Below are positions 7,833 to 16,077 of a DNA stretch of 64,000 nt, in pieces. The translations under genes were made by a program, and so were the position numbers. The notes beneath the pieces were generated by a model. That model did no database searches. It was not told the DNA's origin and saw nothing but the letters and a program-made list of their open reading frames with translations. Location of the stretch: positions 124,001 through 188,000 of the forward strand of contig NZ_CAKTVX010000003.1 in NCBI RefSeq assembly GCF_934630525.1, written 5' to 3'. The DNA comes from an uncultured Slackia sp. (GTDB lineage Bacteria; Actinomycetota; Coriobacteriia; Coriobacteriales; Eggerthellaceae). Every line of letters starts with the position of its first letter. The first letter of the stretch is position 1.

Positions 7833-9404
7833 ATGATTTCGCTTGACCAAAACTCGCGAGACCCGCTTTACTTGCAAATTTACGATTCCATTCGGCGCGA
7901 CATCACCGAGAACGCGCTTAAACCGGGCGAGAAGCTCATGCCCATTCGCAAGCTCGCCGAAAGCCTGGATGTATCGCGCAACACCGTGGAAAACGCCTAC
8001 GCGCAGCTTCTGGCTGAAGGGTATGTCACAAGCCGCAGCGGATCGGGCTACGTGGTGTGCAACGTGGATTTTTCGCCTCTTTCGGAAGCGAGCATCGAAA
8101 AGGACCGCGCCGCCGCAGCTCGAGAGGCCAAACGCGTCGCTTCACCCGCAGCCGTCGGGCGAGTGAGCCCGTCGCTCAGCGATCAAGGGCTCGGTGGCAG
8201 AAGCGCCACCGAGCATGCAACCACGCACAGCACGAAGTTCACAAGCTCATCGCCTTCCGAAGGTCGCACTCCGCACGCGCCCGCCATCGAGTTCGACTTC
8301 GCCTACGGCGATCGCCCACGCGGAAGCTTCCCCGAAGTCGCGTGGCGCAAGCTCACAAGCGATGCGCTGTTTTCGGTTGATAGCAAGGCGAACGCATACG
8401 GCGATGGACTGGGCGAAATTGGGCTGCGCGCCGAAATCGCGCGACGCATCCATTCAACGCGCGGCGTGAATTGCGAGCCCGAACAGGTCGTTTTGCAAAC
8501 GGGCACACAGGCAGCTCTCGGCAATCTGCTCGATTTGTTCGACCCCATGCGCGACGGCGTCGCCATCGAAAACCCGGGATACGACGGGGCTATGGCGGTG
8601 TTTCGCAATCGAGGATTCCGCATTGCGCCGCTGCCCGTTTGCCCCGACATAACCGAAGCTCAACAGGATGTCTTCGCCTCAAGACTTTACGCAAGCGGCG
8701 CGAAGCTCGCCTTCTGCACACCATCAAGCCAATTTCCGCTCGGCATGACCATGCCGCTTTCAATGCGCGTTCGCCTCATCAAGTGGGCCGCAGAGCGCGA
8801 TGGATACATTCTGGAAGACGACTACTGCCGCGAATTCCGATATACCGAGCGGCCCATACCAAGCCTGCAGTCGCTCGACACGCGAAATCGCGTGATATAT
8901 ATGGGCACTTTCTCCAAGGTGCTCTCTCCAGCGCTGCGCATGAGCTACTTAGTGCTGCCACCACAGCTGCTCGATCGCTGGCGCGAGAAATTCGCTCGTC
9001 ATTATTGCCCTGTTCCTTGGCTTTCCCAAAAGGTGCTTTACTTATTTATGACCGAAGGTTATTGGGACAGGTACACCCGCGCGACCATGACGGCATATCA
9101 CAAACGCCGCAATCTGCTTATGGAATGCCTGCAGCATGAGATGGGTGACAAAATTGAAATTTTCGGCGGCACGGCCGGCTTGCATTTGCTCGTGGCGACC
9201 CGCGATGGTCGCTGTGAGTGCGAGCTGCTCGCCGCCGCGGAAGCGGCGGGCGTGCGCGTGTACCCCACCAGCGGCTATTGGATGCCGCGGCACCAAACCG
9301 ATCCGTGCGGAAGATGCGTGCTCGTAGGTTTTTCGAGCATCGAACCCGAGCTGATTCCAGAAGGCGTGCACCGCCTCGCTCAGGCATGGTTCCCTGAAAA
9401 ATAG
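7833..9404 (+). CDS. MocR-type regulator (GntR winged helix + aminotransferase fold)
   Basis: A 523-residue MocR/PdxR-type regulator. Residues 1-75 form a GntR winged helix (RDPLYLQIYDSIRRDI, then the LAESLDVSRNTVENAY recognition helix). A long polar linker (about 85-150, Ser/Thr-rich) leads to a class I aminotransferase fold. The pyridoxal-phosphate lysine is predicted in GTFSKVLSPALR, and LEDDY carries the usual aspartate. The ATG at 7833 follows AAGGGGTG. Family members sense vitamin B6 vitamers or amino compounds. Being divergent from napG it may control the nap operon, but that is inference. The linker is longer than in many family members. Confidence 0.88.
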   Translation: MISLDQNSRDPLYLQIYDSIRRDITENALKPGEKLMPIRKLAESLDVSRNTVENAYAQLLAEGYVTSRSGSGYVVCNVDFSPLSEASIEKDRAAAAREAKRVASPAAVGRVSPSLSDQGLGGRSATEHATTHSTKFTSSSPSEGRTPHAPAIEFDFAYGDRPRGSFPEVAWRKLTSDALFSVDSKANAYGDGLGEIGLRAEIARRIHSTRGVNCEPEQVVLQTGTQAALGNLLDLFDPMRDGVAIENPGYDGAMAVFRNRGFRIAPLPVCPDITEAQQDVFASRLYASGAKLAFCTPSSQFPLGMTMPLSMRVRLIKWAAERDGYILEDDYCREFRYTERPIPSLQSLDTRNRVIYMGTFSKVLSPALRMSYLVLPPQLLDRWREKFARHYCPVPWLSQKVLYLFMTEGYWDRYTRATMTAYHKRRNLLMECLQHEMGDKIEIFGGTAGLHLLVATRDGRCECELLAAAEAAGVRVYPTSGYWMPRHQTDPCGRCVLVGFSSIEPELIPEGVHRLAQAWFPEK

Positions 9405-9429
9405 CGCCGCCACCGCCAACGGGAACAGC

Positions 9430-9838
9430 GGCGAAAACAGATGCGCTTTGCACGAAAACGCACGAAGTGCGTACCCTTGGCTCACAATGCAGTCAAAAGG
9501 CATGCATGCCCCCGCAAAACCCCAGTTCGCGATAACTCATCGACACCCTTTAGGATCGCGTTTCGAGATAGGGTACGCACTTCGTGCGTTTTCGTGCGAG
9601 GTGCGGTACTTGCACATCCACTTCGCATGCGCCAGGCTGCACGTTTTTTGCGCCATGGCCCTCATGCCCTCACGTCTCGATATTTTGGCAGCCTGAACAA
9701 TCGTCAATATCGAGCGAAAGGGCGGCTTTGTAAAGCGGATTGTCGTCCGCCCGCATAGCAGGCGGTTTTCTAGGCACAGTTACACGCGCCAGACTAAAGT
9801 TTTAAATGCGAAAAGGCCGCGAATCGCTTCGCGGCCCT
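9430..9838. repeat. Structured intergenic repeat, copy B
   Basis: A second copy of the element at 2245-2516, in the same orientation. The inverted arms at 9459-9477 and 9570-9588 are a perfect 19-bp match. About 140 extra bases, absent from copy A, lie between the right arm and the shared GCATAGC...GGCGGTTTTCT block near 9753. The copy ends in the hairpin at 9815-9836. No gene is visible in 9405-9974. Confidence 0.7.
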
Positions 9839-9840
9839 TC
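9811..9840. terminator. Terminator hairpin between MocR gene and nrfA
   Basis: The stem GGCCGCGAA/TTCGCGGCC (9815-9836) with a TCGC loop and an A-run before it serves the two convergent genes. It corresponds to the hairpin that ends copy A. Confidence 0.7.
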
Positions 9841-9974
9841 AAGGGAGGGCGTTTTTTCGGTTCTCACAACCGATAGACTGGTTCGCCTCGATCCATCGGG
9901 CTTCGTCGACTCGGTTGGCTGGCACCACGATGGGCGCAACTGAAACAAATGCTTAGCCGAGCGATCCAGGCGAG

Positions 9975-11381
9975 CTATGCGAGCAGCGCAAGCGCTTCGT
10001 CGACGGCTTTCTCAGATTTGTCGAGCGTCGTGTCGGAGAGCTTCGAGTTATGCGCACCGTCACCGTTTTCGACCATCACGAAATCCCAGTAGAACTGCGC
10101 ATTGCGATGCAGTTTCTGGCATTGCGCGAGCTTATCACCCGTCAACGTACCGGCCGCAACCTGATCGGTCATGGTGTTCGCGAGCTGTTCGATCTTCTTC
10201 GAAATTGCCTGCACGCGCTCTTCCTGATGCGTCTGAATCTGGGCAACTTCCGACTTCAAATCGCTATGGCAGTTCGAGCAATCGTTGGCCAGCAGGTCTT
10301 CGTTTTCAAGCGGGCTCGTCCATTTATGGCTCACATATACCGTGCCGTCTTCCGCGGTCGCCTTGCCCATATGGCAATCGGCGCAAGTGTAGCCGAGATT
10401 GGTCATGTACGAACCATCGCCGCCGTAATTCGTCTCAAACTCTGGATGCTGCACCTTGATCATAGGCGTGTCGGTGCCGGGATACTTCCAGTCGGCAAAG
10501 CCCATGCTGTCGTAGTACGCGAGAATCGCATCGGGCGTCATTTGCTCGCGGCCCGAATACGGGTTCGCGGGCACCTTGGTTTGACCGTTGAAGTAGTACT
10601 CGTTGTGGCACTGGCCGCACACCTGGGCCTCTTTCGGAATGCTGTCGGCATCGGGGCCAAGCGACTCGAAGAAAAACTTGTTCGTTACGGTGTTGGACTT
10701 CGGATCGTTCTCGTGGCAGTTGTAGCAGCTAATGGGCTCGTCGAACTGGCCAACCATGTCGTTGAACTTTTCGGCGTACACGCTATCGCCCTCGGAGTTC
10801 ACCAGCGCGGTGAACTGGGGCGTTTTGCACGTGATGCAGTTCGCGAGCTGCTCTTTTTTCTGCGTGCGCGGCGTGTCTTTTATGCTGTCAAGCGTATATA
10901 GATGGCTGGACGCCTGGTCGTAGCCCAGCGCGAACGCGTATCCTTTGTACATGGTATTGAGCGCCGGATACGTTTCCAGGTAGTTTTTCTTACCGGAATC
11001 GGGCGAGTTCGCCGCGTTATCCATGTAGCTTTCGTACTCGTTCGGATAGATGTCTTTCCACGATTCGGCGGTCACCACGCCGAACTCGTCGGCCTCAGGC
11101 GTGGCGTGCTTGGCAGCGGCGTTTGGCGACGGTGCGGCCTCGATTTTGCCCGTAGTCGCAGAAGGCGCACAGGCGACTAGGCCCACAACCAGCGCAAACG
11201 ATGCAACTCCAACACCCCACATGGCGACTTTCGTCTTGCTACCGCGCGCGAACGCTTTAGGCGACGCAGCTGTAGCGTCGGCCACCGATTCGCCGCGGCC
11301 CGCAACACCGAGATTGCACGCACCATTCATGCCATTCGCGGCTTCAAATTTGCCTTTGCTTTCAAACTTGTCGTTCTTCAT
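9975..11381 (-). CDS. nrfA: Pentaheme cytochrome c nitrite reductase (ammonia-forming)
   Basis: A 468-residue NrfA. It carries one CxxCK catalytic heme site (CITCK) and four CxxCH sites (CYNCH, CGQCH, CADCH, CSNCH), the classic five-heme arrangement for six-electron reduction of nitrite to ammonium. The N-terminus is unusual: about 50 polar residues come before the hydrophobic segment, which ends in a lipobox, LVAC (Cys71). The ATG at 11381 follows AAGGGGGAA, so the extension is supported. No nrfH quinol dehydrogenase gene is adjacent, so electrons may come from NapGH or another source elsewhere. With Nap it completes nitrate ammonification. Confidence 0.94.
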   Translation of the reverse strand: MKNDKFESKGKFEAANGMNGACNLGVAGRGESVADATAASPKAFARGSKTKVAMWGVGVASFALVVGLVACAPSATTGKIEAAPSPNAAAKHATPEADEFGVVTAESWKDIYPNEYESYMDNAANSPDSGKKNYLETYPALNTMYKGYAFALGYDQASSHLYTLDSIKDTPRTQKKEQLANCITCKTPQFTALVNSEGDSVYAEKFNDMVGQFDEPISCYNCHENDPKSNTVTNKFFFESLGPDADSIPKEAQVCGQCHNEYYFNGQTKVPANPYSGREQMTPDAILAYYDSMGFADWKYPGTDTPMIKVQHPEFETNYGGDGSYMTNLGYTCADCHMGKATAEDGTVYVSHKWTSPLENEDLLANDCSNCHSDLKSEVAQIQTHQEERVQAISKKIEQLANTMTDQVAAGTLTGDKLAQCQKLHRNAQFYWDFVMVENGDGAHNSKLSDTTLDKSEKAVDEALALLA

Positions 11382-11716
11382 GGGATTCCCCCTTCCCCTT
11401 ACCATTTGCGGGAATGCAGGCCCTCCCTGTTCATTCCCTAGGAGCAATATACGTTGGAAAGCGTACCTTCAGAAGGGACGCTTTCTCGCATTTTAATGGG
11501 GACGATTCAAATTGACCTGGAAGTATGTGCCACTGCAGAGTTCGTACGATTGCCTGAGGAAAAACCCGCAGACGCAAACGCGCCTTACGCCCAGTTGGTG
11601 CGAGAAAACACGATTGCCCGCAAAACACGCTCAACTATAGGAGGCGCCAACAAACGCACGCGGTGAGCGAAGCGCACCCACGTCTCGCCCGCCTAAAACT
11701 CCAGCGCTTATTCAGC
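11382..11716 (-). promoter_or_regulatory. nrfA upstream region
   Basis: No gene is visible. The region holds a box at about 11495-11508 (ATGGGGACGATT, plus-strand reading) matching one upstream of napG, and an imperfect dyad AAAGCGTAC...GGGACGCTTT at about 11458-11487. It is probably the nrfA promoter, with regulation in common with nap. Confidence 0.4.
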
Positions 11717-12574
11717 CTATAGCGCGCGCATACGCACGCTCATGTCGCAAGGCTTCGCGGAAAACGGCGCCGTGGTCGCCAGGCCATCGACGCCCGTGGC
11801 GGCGTAGGCGGCAGCGTTACTCGGGTTAATGCCGCCAGCGGCAATAAGCGTGAGGCGCGGGTCGATCTCACGCAGTTCAGCCACGAACTCCGCCAGCTGC
11901 TCGACAGGCACCTTGTCGAGCTGAATGCCGTCGACGCCTTCCCCACCTGCGCTTACGCGCGCAAGCGTGCGCGCCCGTTCGACGTTCGCTTCCACGAACA
12001 GCTTCTTCTCGATGCACTTCGCCTTGATGCTCGGCAGCTGTTCGACGAACGCGTCGAAGCCGCCCATGAATTCCAAATGATGGTCGAACACAAGCACGGT
12101 TTCGGAGAGGCCCAGTCGGTGGGGGAACGCCCCGCCCGCCATGACCGCGCTCGTGAGCAGGTCTTTTGCGCCCGGCATGCTTTTGCGCGTCGTGAGAACC
12201 TCGCAACGCGGATTCACCGCGTGCGCAGCGTTCACCATCGCGCGCGTTTTCGTGGCCACGGCCGACAGGTGGTCGAACGTGTTCAGGCACACCTTCCACG
12301 CCGCGTGCAAATCGGCCGACGCGCCGCGCACGGCAAAGAACGTCTCGCCCGCCGAAAGCTCGTTGCCGTCGGGCCGTGCGCTCACGATTTCGCATCCGCA
12401 CTTTTCTGCGATACGGCGCGCCACAGGCACACCCGCGAGCACGCACGCCTCGCGCGTGAAGAACTCCATTTCACCCTGCTCGGCACCAATGCCCAAAACC
12501 TCGCTCGTGAGGTCGATATACGGAATATCTTCGGCAATGAGCTGGTCAATTCGAGAATCGGATATGCGCAGCAT
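11717..12574 (-). CDS. modD: ModD-like protein (NadC/quinolinate phosphoribosyltransferase fold)
   Basis: A 285-residue protein of the nicotinate-nucleotide pyrophosphorylase fold. The N-terminus (ISDSRIDQLIAEDIPYIDLTSEVLGI pattern, residues 4-29) and the TTRKSMPG motif match ModD rather than NadC. ModD genes usually travel with molybdate transport genes; the biochemical role is not settled. Here it sits among molybdoenzymes, which fits. The C-terminal AAGGINPSNAAAYAATGVDGLATTAP segment is the phosphate-binding end of the barrel. The ATG at 12574 follows AAGGGGA. NadC is the alternative, but no nadA or nadB is nearby. Confidence 0.75.
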   Translation of the reverse strand: MLRISDSRIDQLIAEDIPYIDLTSEVLGIGAEQGEMEFFTREACVLAGVPVARRIAEKCGCEIVSARPDGNELSAGETFFAVRGASADLHAAWKVCLNTFDHLSAVATKTRAMVNAAHAVNPRCEVLTTRKSMPGAKDLLTSAVMAGGAFPHRLGLSETVLVFDHHLEFMGGFDAFVEQLPSIKAKCIEKKLFVEANVERARTLARVSAGGEGVDGIQLDKVPVEQLAEFVAELREIDPRLTLIAAGGINPSNAAAYAATGVDGLATTAPFSAKPCDMSVRMRAL

Positions 12575-13352
12575 ATTTTCCCCTTAATGCGGCTTCGGCG
12601 CGACAACTATTCTTGCTCTAGAATAGCCGTTCTCGCCGCGGGCGCAAGCTTCGATGCGAGATGGTGGCCGCCGGTCATTCCACGCCCGAGACCGCCGATC
12701 TTCTTGGGCGTGAGCGCGAAACACCGTCGTTGGGCACTGGATGGCTATCGGCACTGCCGCAAACACGGGGGTCGTTGCGGGACGATGCCCGCCCCAGACG
12801 CAAACGCGAAGTTTTCGTTGCAGAACGTTGACCGCTAACCGTCGCAGAAGATTGTGCGAAAGACTCCATAGAATCCCTTGCAACAATCCTTCGCAGGCAC
12901 GCCCCGAGCCAAAGCCTGGCCAGAGCCCTTCACAGAAGCGCTCGGCTGAAACCCAATCGGAAATCCCAACGAAAGCGCCCGGCAAAAGAGGTCGGCAGAA
13001 AACGTCACAATGGGGCCTCATTGCAGATTGTCGAGCCTGAATTGGCAGAAAACGCCACGATGGGGCCCAAAATGACGGAGTTCAGGGCTCCAATGCAAGA
13101 ACAATAATGCGACTCACAAGCGGTGTTTTCGCAAACCCCAGGTGAGAGAGGTGTGCTGAATTCGAGAAAGGCGAAAGGCCTCGGATCTCCGCCTGCAATG
13201 AGACCCCATTCTCGCCTTTTCTGACACGCAGCCGAACCATCCCGACACGCACACACGGCCGTACCTTAGTCCGGGTTCGAATCCTGGCGGCCCAGCCGCA
13301 GTCCGACACGCACACACGGCCGTGCCAGTCCGACGCGCCAGCCTAGCGCCCC
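12575..13352. other. 778-base gap with dyad, repeats and a tRNA T-arm fragment
   Basis: I see no gene. A perfect dyad, CTATTCT-N6-AGAATAG, near 12607-12626 lies just upstream of modD and may be its operator. A roughly 20-base element (GCAGAAAACG-CAC-ATGGGGCC) occurs twice, near 12995 and 13043. Near 13160-13222 the arms AGAAAGGCGA and TCGCCTTTTCT could form a hairpin. The T-arm fragment at 13271-13295 is described separately. Confidence 0.5.
13242..13326 (+). repeat. Direct repeats bracketing a tRNA 3'-end-like fragment
   Basis: Two 24-base direct repeats, 13242-13265 and 13303-13326, differ at one position. Between them, 13271-13287 reads as a perfect tRNA T-arm (CCGGG-TTCGAAT-CCTGG, one G-T pair), followed by CGGCCCA, which could be the 3' side of an acceptor stem. 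The 5' half of a tRNA is not present in the upstream 80 bases. This looks like a tRNA-end remnant of the kind left by site-specific integration; no integrase gene is in the window. Confidence 0.5.
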
Positions 13353-14501
13353 TTAGTAGTCGTTCGCGGCGGGGCTGTTCATCCAATCCTGGTAGAACGC
13401 CTCGTATTCGCCGGCGAGCACGGCTTCGCGCGCCTTACCCATAAGGTCGATCAGGAAATGCAGGTTGTGAATCGACAGCAGGATGCCGCCGAGCATTTCG
13501 CCCTGTTTCACCAGGTGGCGAAGGTATGCGCGCGTGTAATTCGTGCACGTGGGGCAGCTGCACTCGGGATCGAGCGGCGTGAAATCATCCTTATATTTCG
13601 CGTTGCGCATGTTCATGCGACCCGTGTGCGAAAACGCCGTGCCCATGCGTGCCGTGCGCGTAGGCAGCACGCAGTCGAACATGTCCACACCCTCGCGCAC
13701 CGCGCGCACGAGCGTCGTGGGATTGCCGACGCCCATCAGATAGCGCGGACGGTTGTCGGGCAGCGCCTGGCACACATCGCCGAGCGTCTCGAACATCACG
13801 TCGTGCGGCTCGCCCACCGAATAGCCGCCAATGCCGAAGCCTTGGAAGCCCTTGTGGCCTGCCGCACGGCTCGCGGCGTCAATCTCGACCAGGCGCCTTG
13901 CGCTCTCGAGGCGCAGGTCGCGGTGCATACCGCCCTGCACGATGGCAAACAGCGCCTGATCCTCGCGGGTATGCGCGGCGCAGCAACGCTCGGCCCATTC
14001 CCACGACAGCTTCGTGGACGCGGCCACGGCTTCTTTCGGCGACGGATAGCCGATACACTGGTCGAGCTGCATCACGATGTCGGCGCCGATGCGCTGCTGA
14101 ATGTCCATGTTGCTCTCGGGAGTCCAGCGATGCTTGCTGCCGTCGTAATCTCGCGCGTGGAACGTGACGCCGTCGGGGTCGGTTTTCATCATATGATCGA
14201 GACTAAACAGCTGGAATCCGCCCGAATCGGTGAGCATGGGGCCGTCGTAGTTCATGAACTTCTGCACGCCGCCGGCCTTCTCAATAATGTCGACGCCCGG
14301 GCGCATGTACAGATGATACGTGTTCGCGAGCACCACCTGGCTGTTGAGCTCGCGCAGCTGCGGCGTGGTGACGCCCTTCACCGTGGCGTGCGTGCCAACG
14401 GGCATGAACATGGGGGTATGCACCGTGCCATGCGCGGTCTCAAACGTAAGAGCGCGCGCGTTTCCGCAGGTGGCGTCTATGTTTACATCGAAAAGGGGCA
14501 T
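13353..14501 (-). CDS. tgt: Queuine tRNA-ribosyltransferase
   Basis: A 382-residue TGT that exchanges guanine-34 of GUN-anticodon tRNAs for preQ1 or queuine. Visible motifs are TPMFMPVGTHATVKG, LANTYHLYMRPG, the DSGGFQLFS catalytic-aspartate region, and the zinc site CSCPTC near residue 315. In bacteria the base inserted is normally preQ1, later matured by QueA and QueG/QueH, and both later steps are encoded just upstream here. The start is the ATG at 14501, with only a weak GAGAAAG ribosome site. Confidence 0.95.
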   Translation of the reverse strand: MPLFDVNIDATCGNARALTFETAHGTVHTPMFMPVGTHATVKGVTTPQLRELNSQVVLANTYHLYMRPGVDIIEKAGGVQKFMNYDGPMLTDSGGFQLFSLDHMMKTDPDGVTFHARDYDGSKHRWTPESNMDIQQRIGADIVMQLDQCIGYPSPKEAVAASTKLSWEWAERCCAAHTREDQALFAIVQGGMHRDLRLESARRLVEIDAASRAAGHKGFQGFGIGGYSVGEPHDVMFETLGDVCQALPDNRPRYLMGVGNPTTLVRAVREGVDMFDCVLPTRTARMGTAFSHTGRMNMRNAKYKDDFTPLDPECSCPTCTNYTRAYLRHLVKQGEMLGGILLSIHNLHFLIDLMGKAREAVLAGEYEAFYQDWMNSPAANDY

Positions 14502-14667
14502 TGGATTTCTTTCTCGAATAACGGAAGGGAACCTTTCGCAAAAAAGTCAGCGAGCGCGGGGCCGGTGCGCCAGGTTGCCCCGCCGCATGGCCAAGCGTAC
14601 TTTGGTACGCGCCGCGCCATGCACAAGGGGCAAGATGACGTGCCCGGCCCGCGCGCAGCGTCGGCAT

Positions 14668-14695
14668 AGCGCTTTTGCCGGCAGGCAAAAGCGCT
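14668..14695. terminator. Hairpin spanning the queA stop codon
   Basis: A perfect 12-bp stem, AGCGCTTTTGCC/GGCAAAAGCGCT, with a 4-base loop overlaps the queA TAG at 14694-14696. It may end or attenuate transcription into tgt; there is no long T-run after it. Confidence 0.55.
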
Positions 14696-15818
14696 AACAG
14701 ATAAACATTGCGTCGCCAAACGACAGCAGGCGGTAGTCGCTTTCAATCGCGTGCTTGTAGGCGGCCATGATATTCTCGCGAGTCGAAAACGCGCTCACGA
14801 GCATCATGAGCGTGGAACGCGGCACGTGGAAGTTCGTGACCAGCGCGTCCACCACGCCGAACGTGTAGCCCGGCAGAATGTAGAGGCTCGTGGCCTCGCG
14901 GTTGCGAGCACGCAGGCGGCCCAGCTCGCGATCGTAGGCGCTCTCGAGGCTGCGCACGCTCGTCGTGCCCACGGCGATCACGCGGTTGCCGCGCGCATGG
15001 GCGGCGTCGCACGCGTCGACGGTTTCCTGCGGAACCGTGTAGAACTCGGTGTGGATGGTGTGCTTCTCGGGGTCGTCTTCATCGACGATGCGGAAGGTGT
15101 CCAGGCCAACTTCAAGCTCCACGGTGTGCCACTCGATGCCCTTGGCGCGCAGGCGCTCGATGAGCTCTGGCGTGAAATGCAGGCCCGCGGTGGGTGCCGC
15201 CGCCGAGCTTTCGTGGCGCGAATACACCGTTTGGTAGAGCTCTTCGTCGCCCGCGTAATGCTTAATGTAGGGCGGAAGCGGCGTGTGGCCCACGGCATGC
15301 AGGGCTTCGTCGAGCGAGGGGCGCGTAGTGGTCAGGCGCGCGATGCGCTCGCCACGGCCCGAGTCGGCTCCCCAGTCGACGATTTCGGCGGAAAGGGCCA
15401 CGTTGCCCTCGGCGTCGCAGAAGTCGACGATGGCGCCACTGCCCGGCTTCAAGCGCTTGCCCGGACGAACGAGCACTTCCCAAACGGCCTGCTGGTTGCT
15501 GCCGAGCGCGCCGTCGGGACCCTCGGTCGCCACATAGGCGTCGGCCGCGGTACCCATGCGCTGGCGAAGCAGGAACACTTCGGCCTGGCCACCCGTGCCG
15601 CGCTTGGCACCCAGAAGGCGCGCAGGCATGACGCGCGTCTCGTTGGCCACGAGCACGTCGCCCGGCTCGAGGTATTCGATGATGTCGCGGAAGATGCGGT
15701 CTTCCAGTTCGCCCGTTTCGCGATTCATCACGAGCATCTTGCACGCATCGCGCACCGCCGCAGGCTCCTGGGCGATGCAGCGCTCAGGAAGGTCGTAATC
15801 GAAATCGTCAGTTTTCAT
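14694..15818 (-). CDS. queA: S-adenosylmethionine:tRNA ribosyltransferase-isomerase
   Basis: A 374-residue QueA, which moves the ribosyl group of S-adenosylmethionine onto preQ1-tRNA to make epoxyqueuosine. Typical features are the start MKTDDFDYDLPERCIAQ, ANETRVMPARLLG near residue 60, YSRHESSAAAPTAGLHFTPELI near 215, and the closing YRLLSFGDAMFIC. The ATG at 15818 is preceded at only two bases by a perfect hairpin, with no clear Shine-Dalgarno sequence. It is slightly longer than the typical 340-356 residues. Confidence 0.95.
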   Translation of the reverse strand: MKTDDFDYDLPERCIAQEPAAVRDACKMLVMNRETGELEDRIFRDIIEYLEPGDVLVANETRVMPARLLGAKRGTGGQAEVFLLRQRMGTAADAYVATEGPDGALGSNQQAVWEVLVRPGKRLKPGSGAIVDFCDAEGNVALSAEIVDWGADSGRGERIARLTTTRPSLDEALHAVGHTPLPPYIKHYAGDEELYQTVYSRHESSAAAPTAGLHFTPELIERLRAKGIEWHTVELEVGLDTFRIVDEDDPEKHTIHTEFYTVPQETVDACDAAHARGNRVIAVGTTSVRSLESAYDRELGRLRARNREATSLYILPGYTFGVVDALVTNFHVPRSTLMMLVSAFSTRENIMAAYKHAIESDYRLLSFGDAMFIC

Positions 15819-15820
15819 AA

Positions 15821-15849
15821 GTTTCGCCGTTCTATCCGAACGGCGAAAC
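15821..15849 (-). promoter_or_regulatory. Hairpin abutting the queA start codon
   Basis: A perfect 11-bp stem, GTTTCGCCGTT/AACGGCGAAAC, with a 7-base loop ends two bases before the queA ATG and occupies the position of the ribosome site. It may control queA translation or be the terminator of queH. It does not match a preQ1 riboswitch in any way I recognise. Confidence 0.5.
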
Positions 15850-16077
15850 GACTCGCCGCTGCGCGCGCCCCTGACGGCGCATTTCGGGTTCAGCCTTCTG
15901 CTCGCGTACCGAAGTACGCTTCGCCTCGGCTTCGCCCGAACTGCACTCGTCAGAGTCGCGCTCGCTATCGTTCGTGCGACTCGAGCCGCTTCGCCGTTTC
16001 CTCTTCTATCGCTTTAGGCGTTTCGCTCCTTTTCGAGCTAGCCAGGAGCACCAGGCACCTCGCTCGCTGACTTTGGG

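Noticed and set aside
13114..13386. Minus-strand ORF encoding a PPGFEPG-like peptide between modD and tgt
   Set aside because: That peptide is the reverse translation of a tRNA T-arm, a known source of false ORFs. The segment also overlaps direct repeats.
14751..16070. 439-codon plus-strand ORF opposite queA
   Set aside because: Antisense shadow of a well-conserved gene, with no domain or ribosome site.
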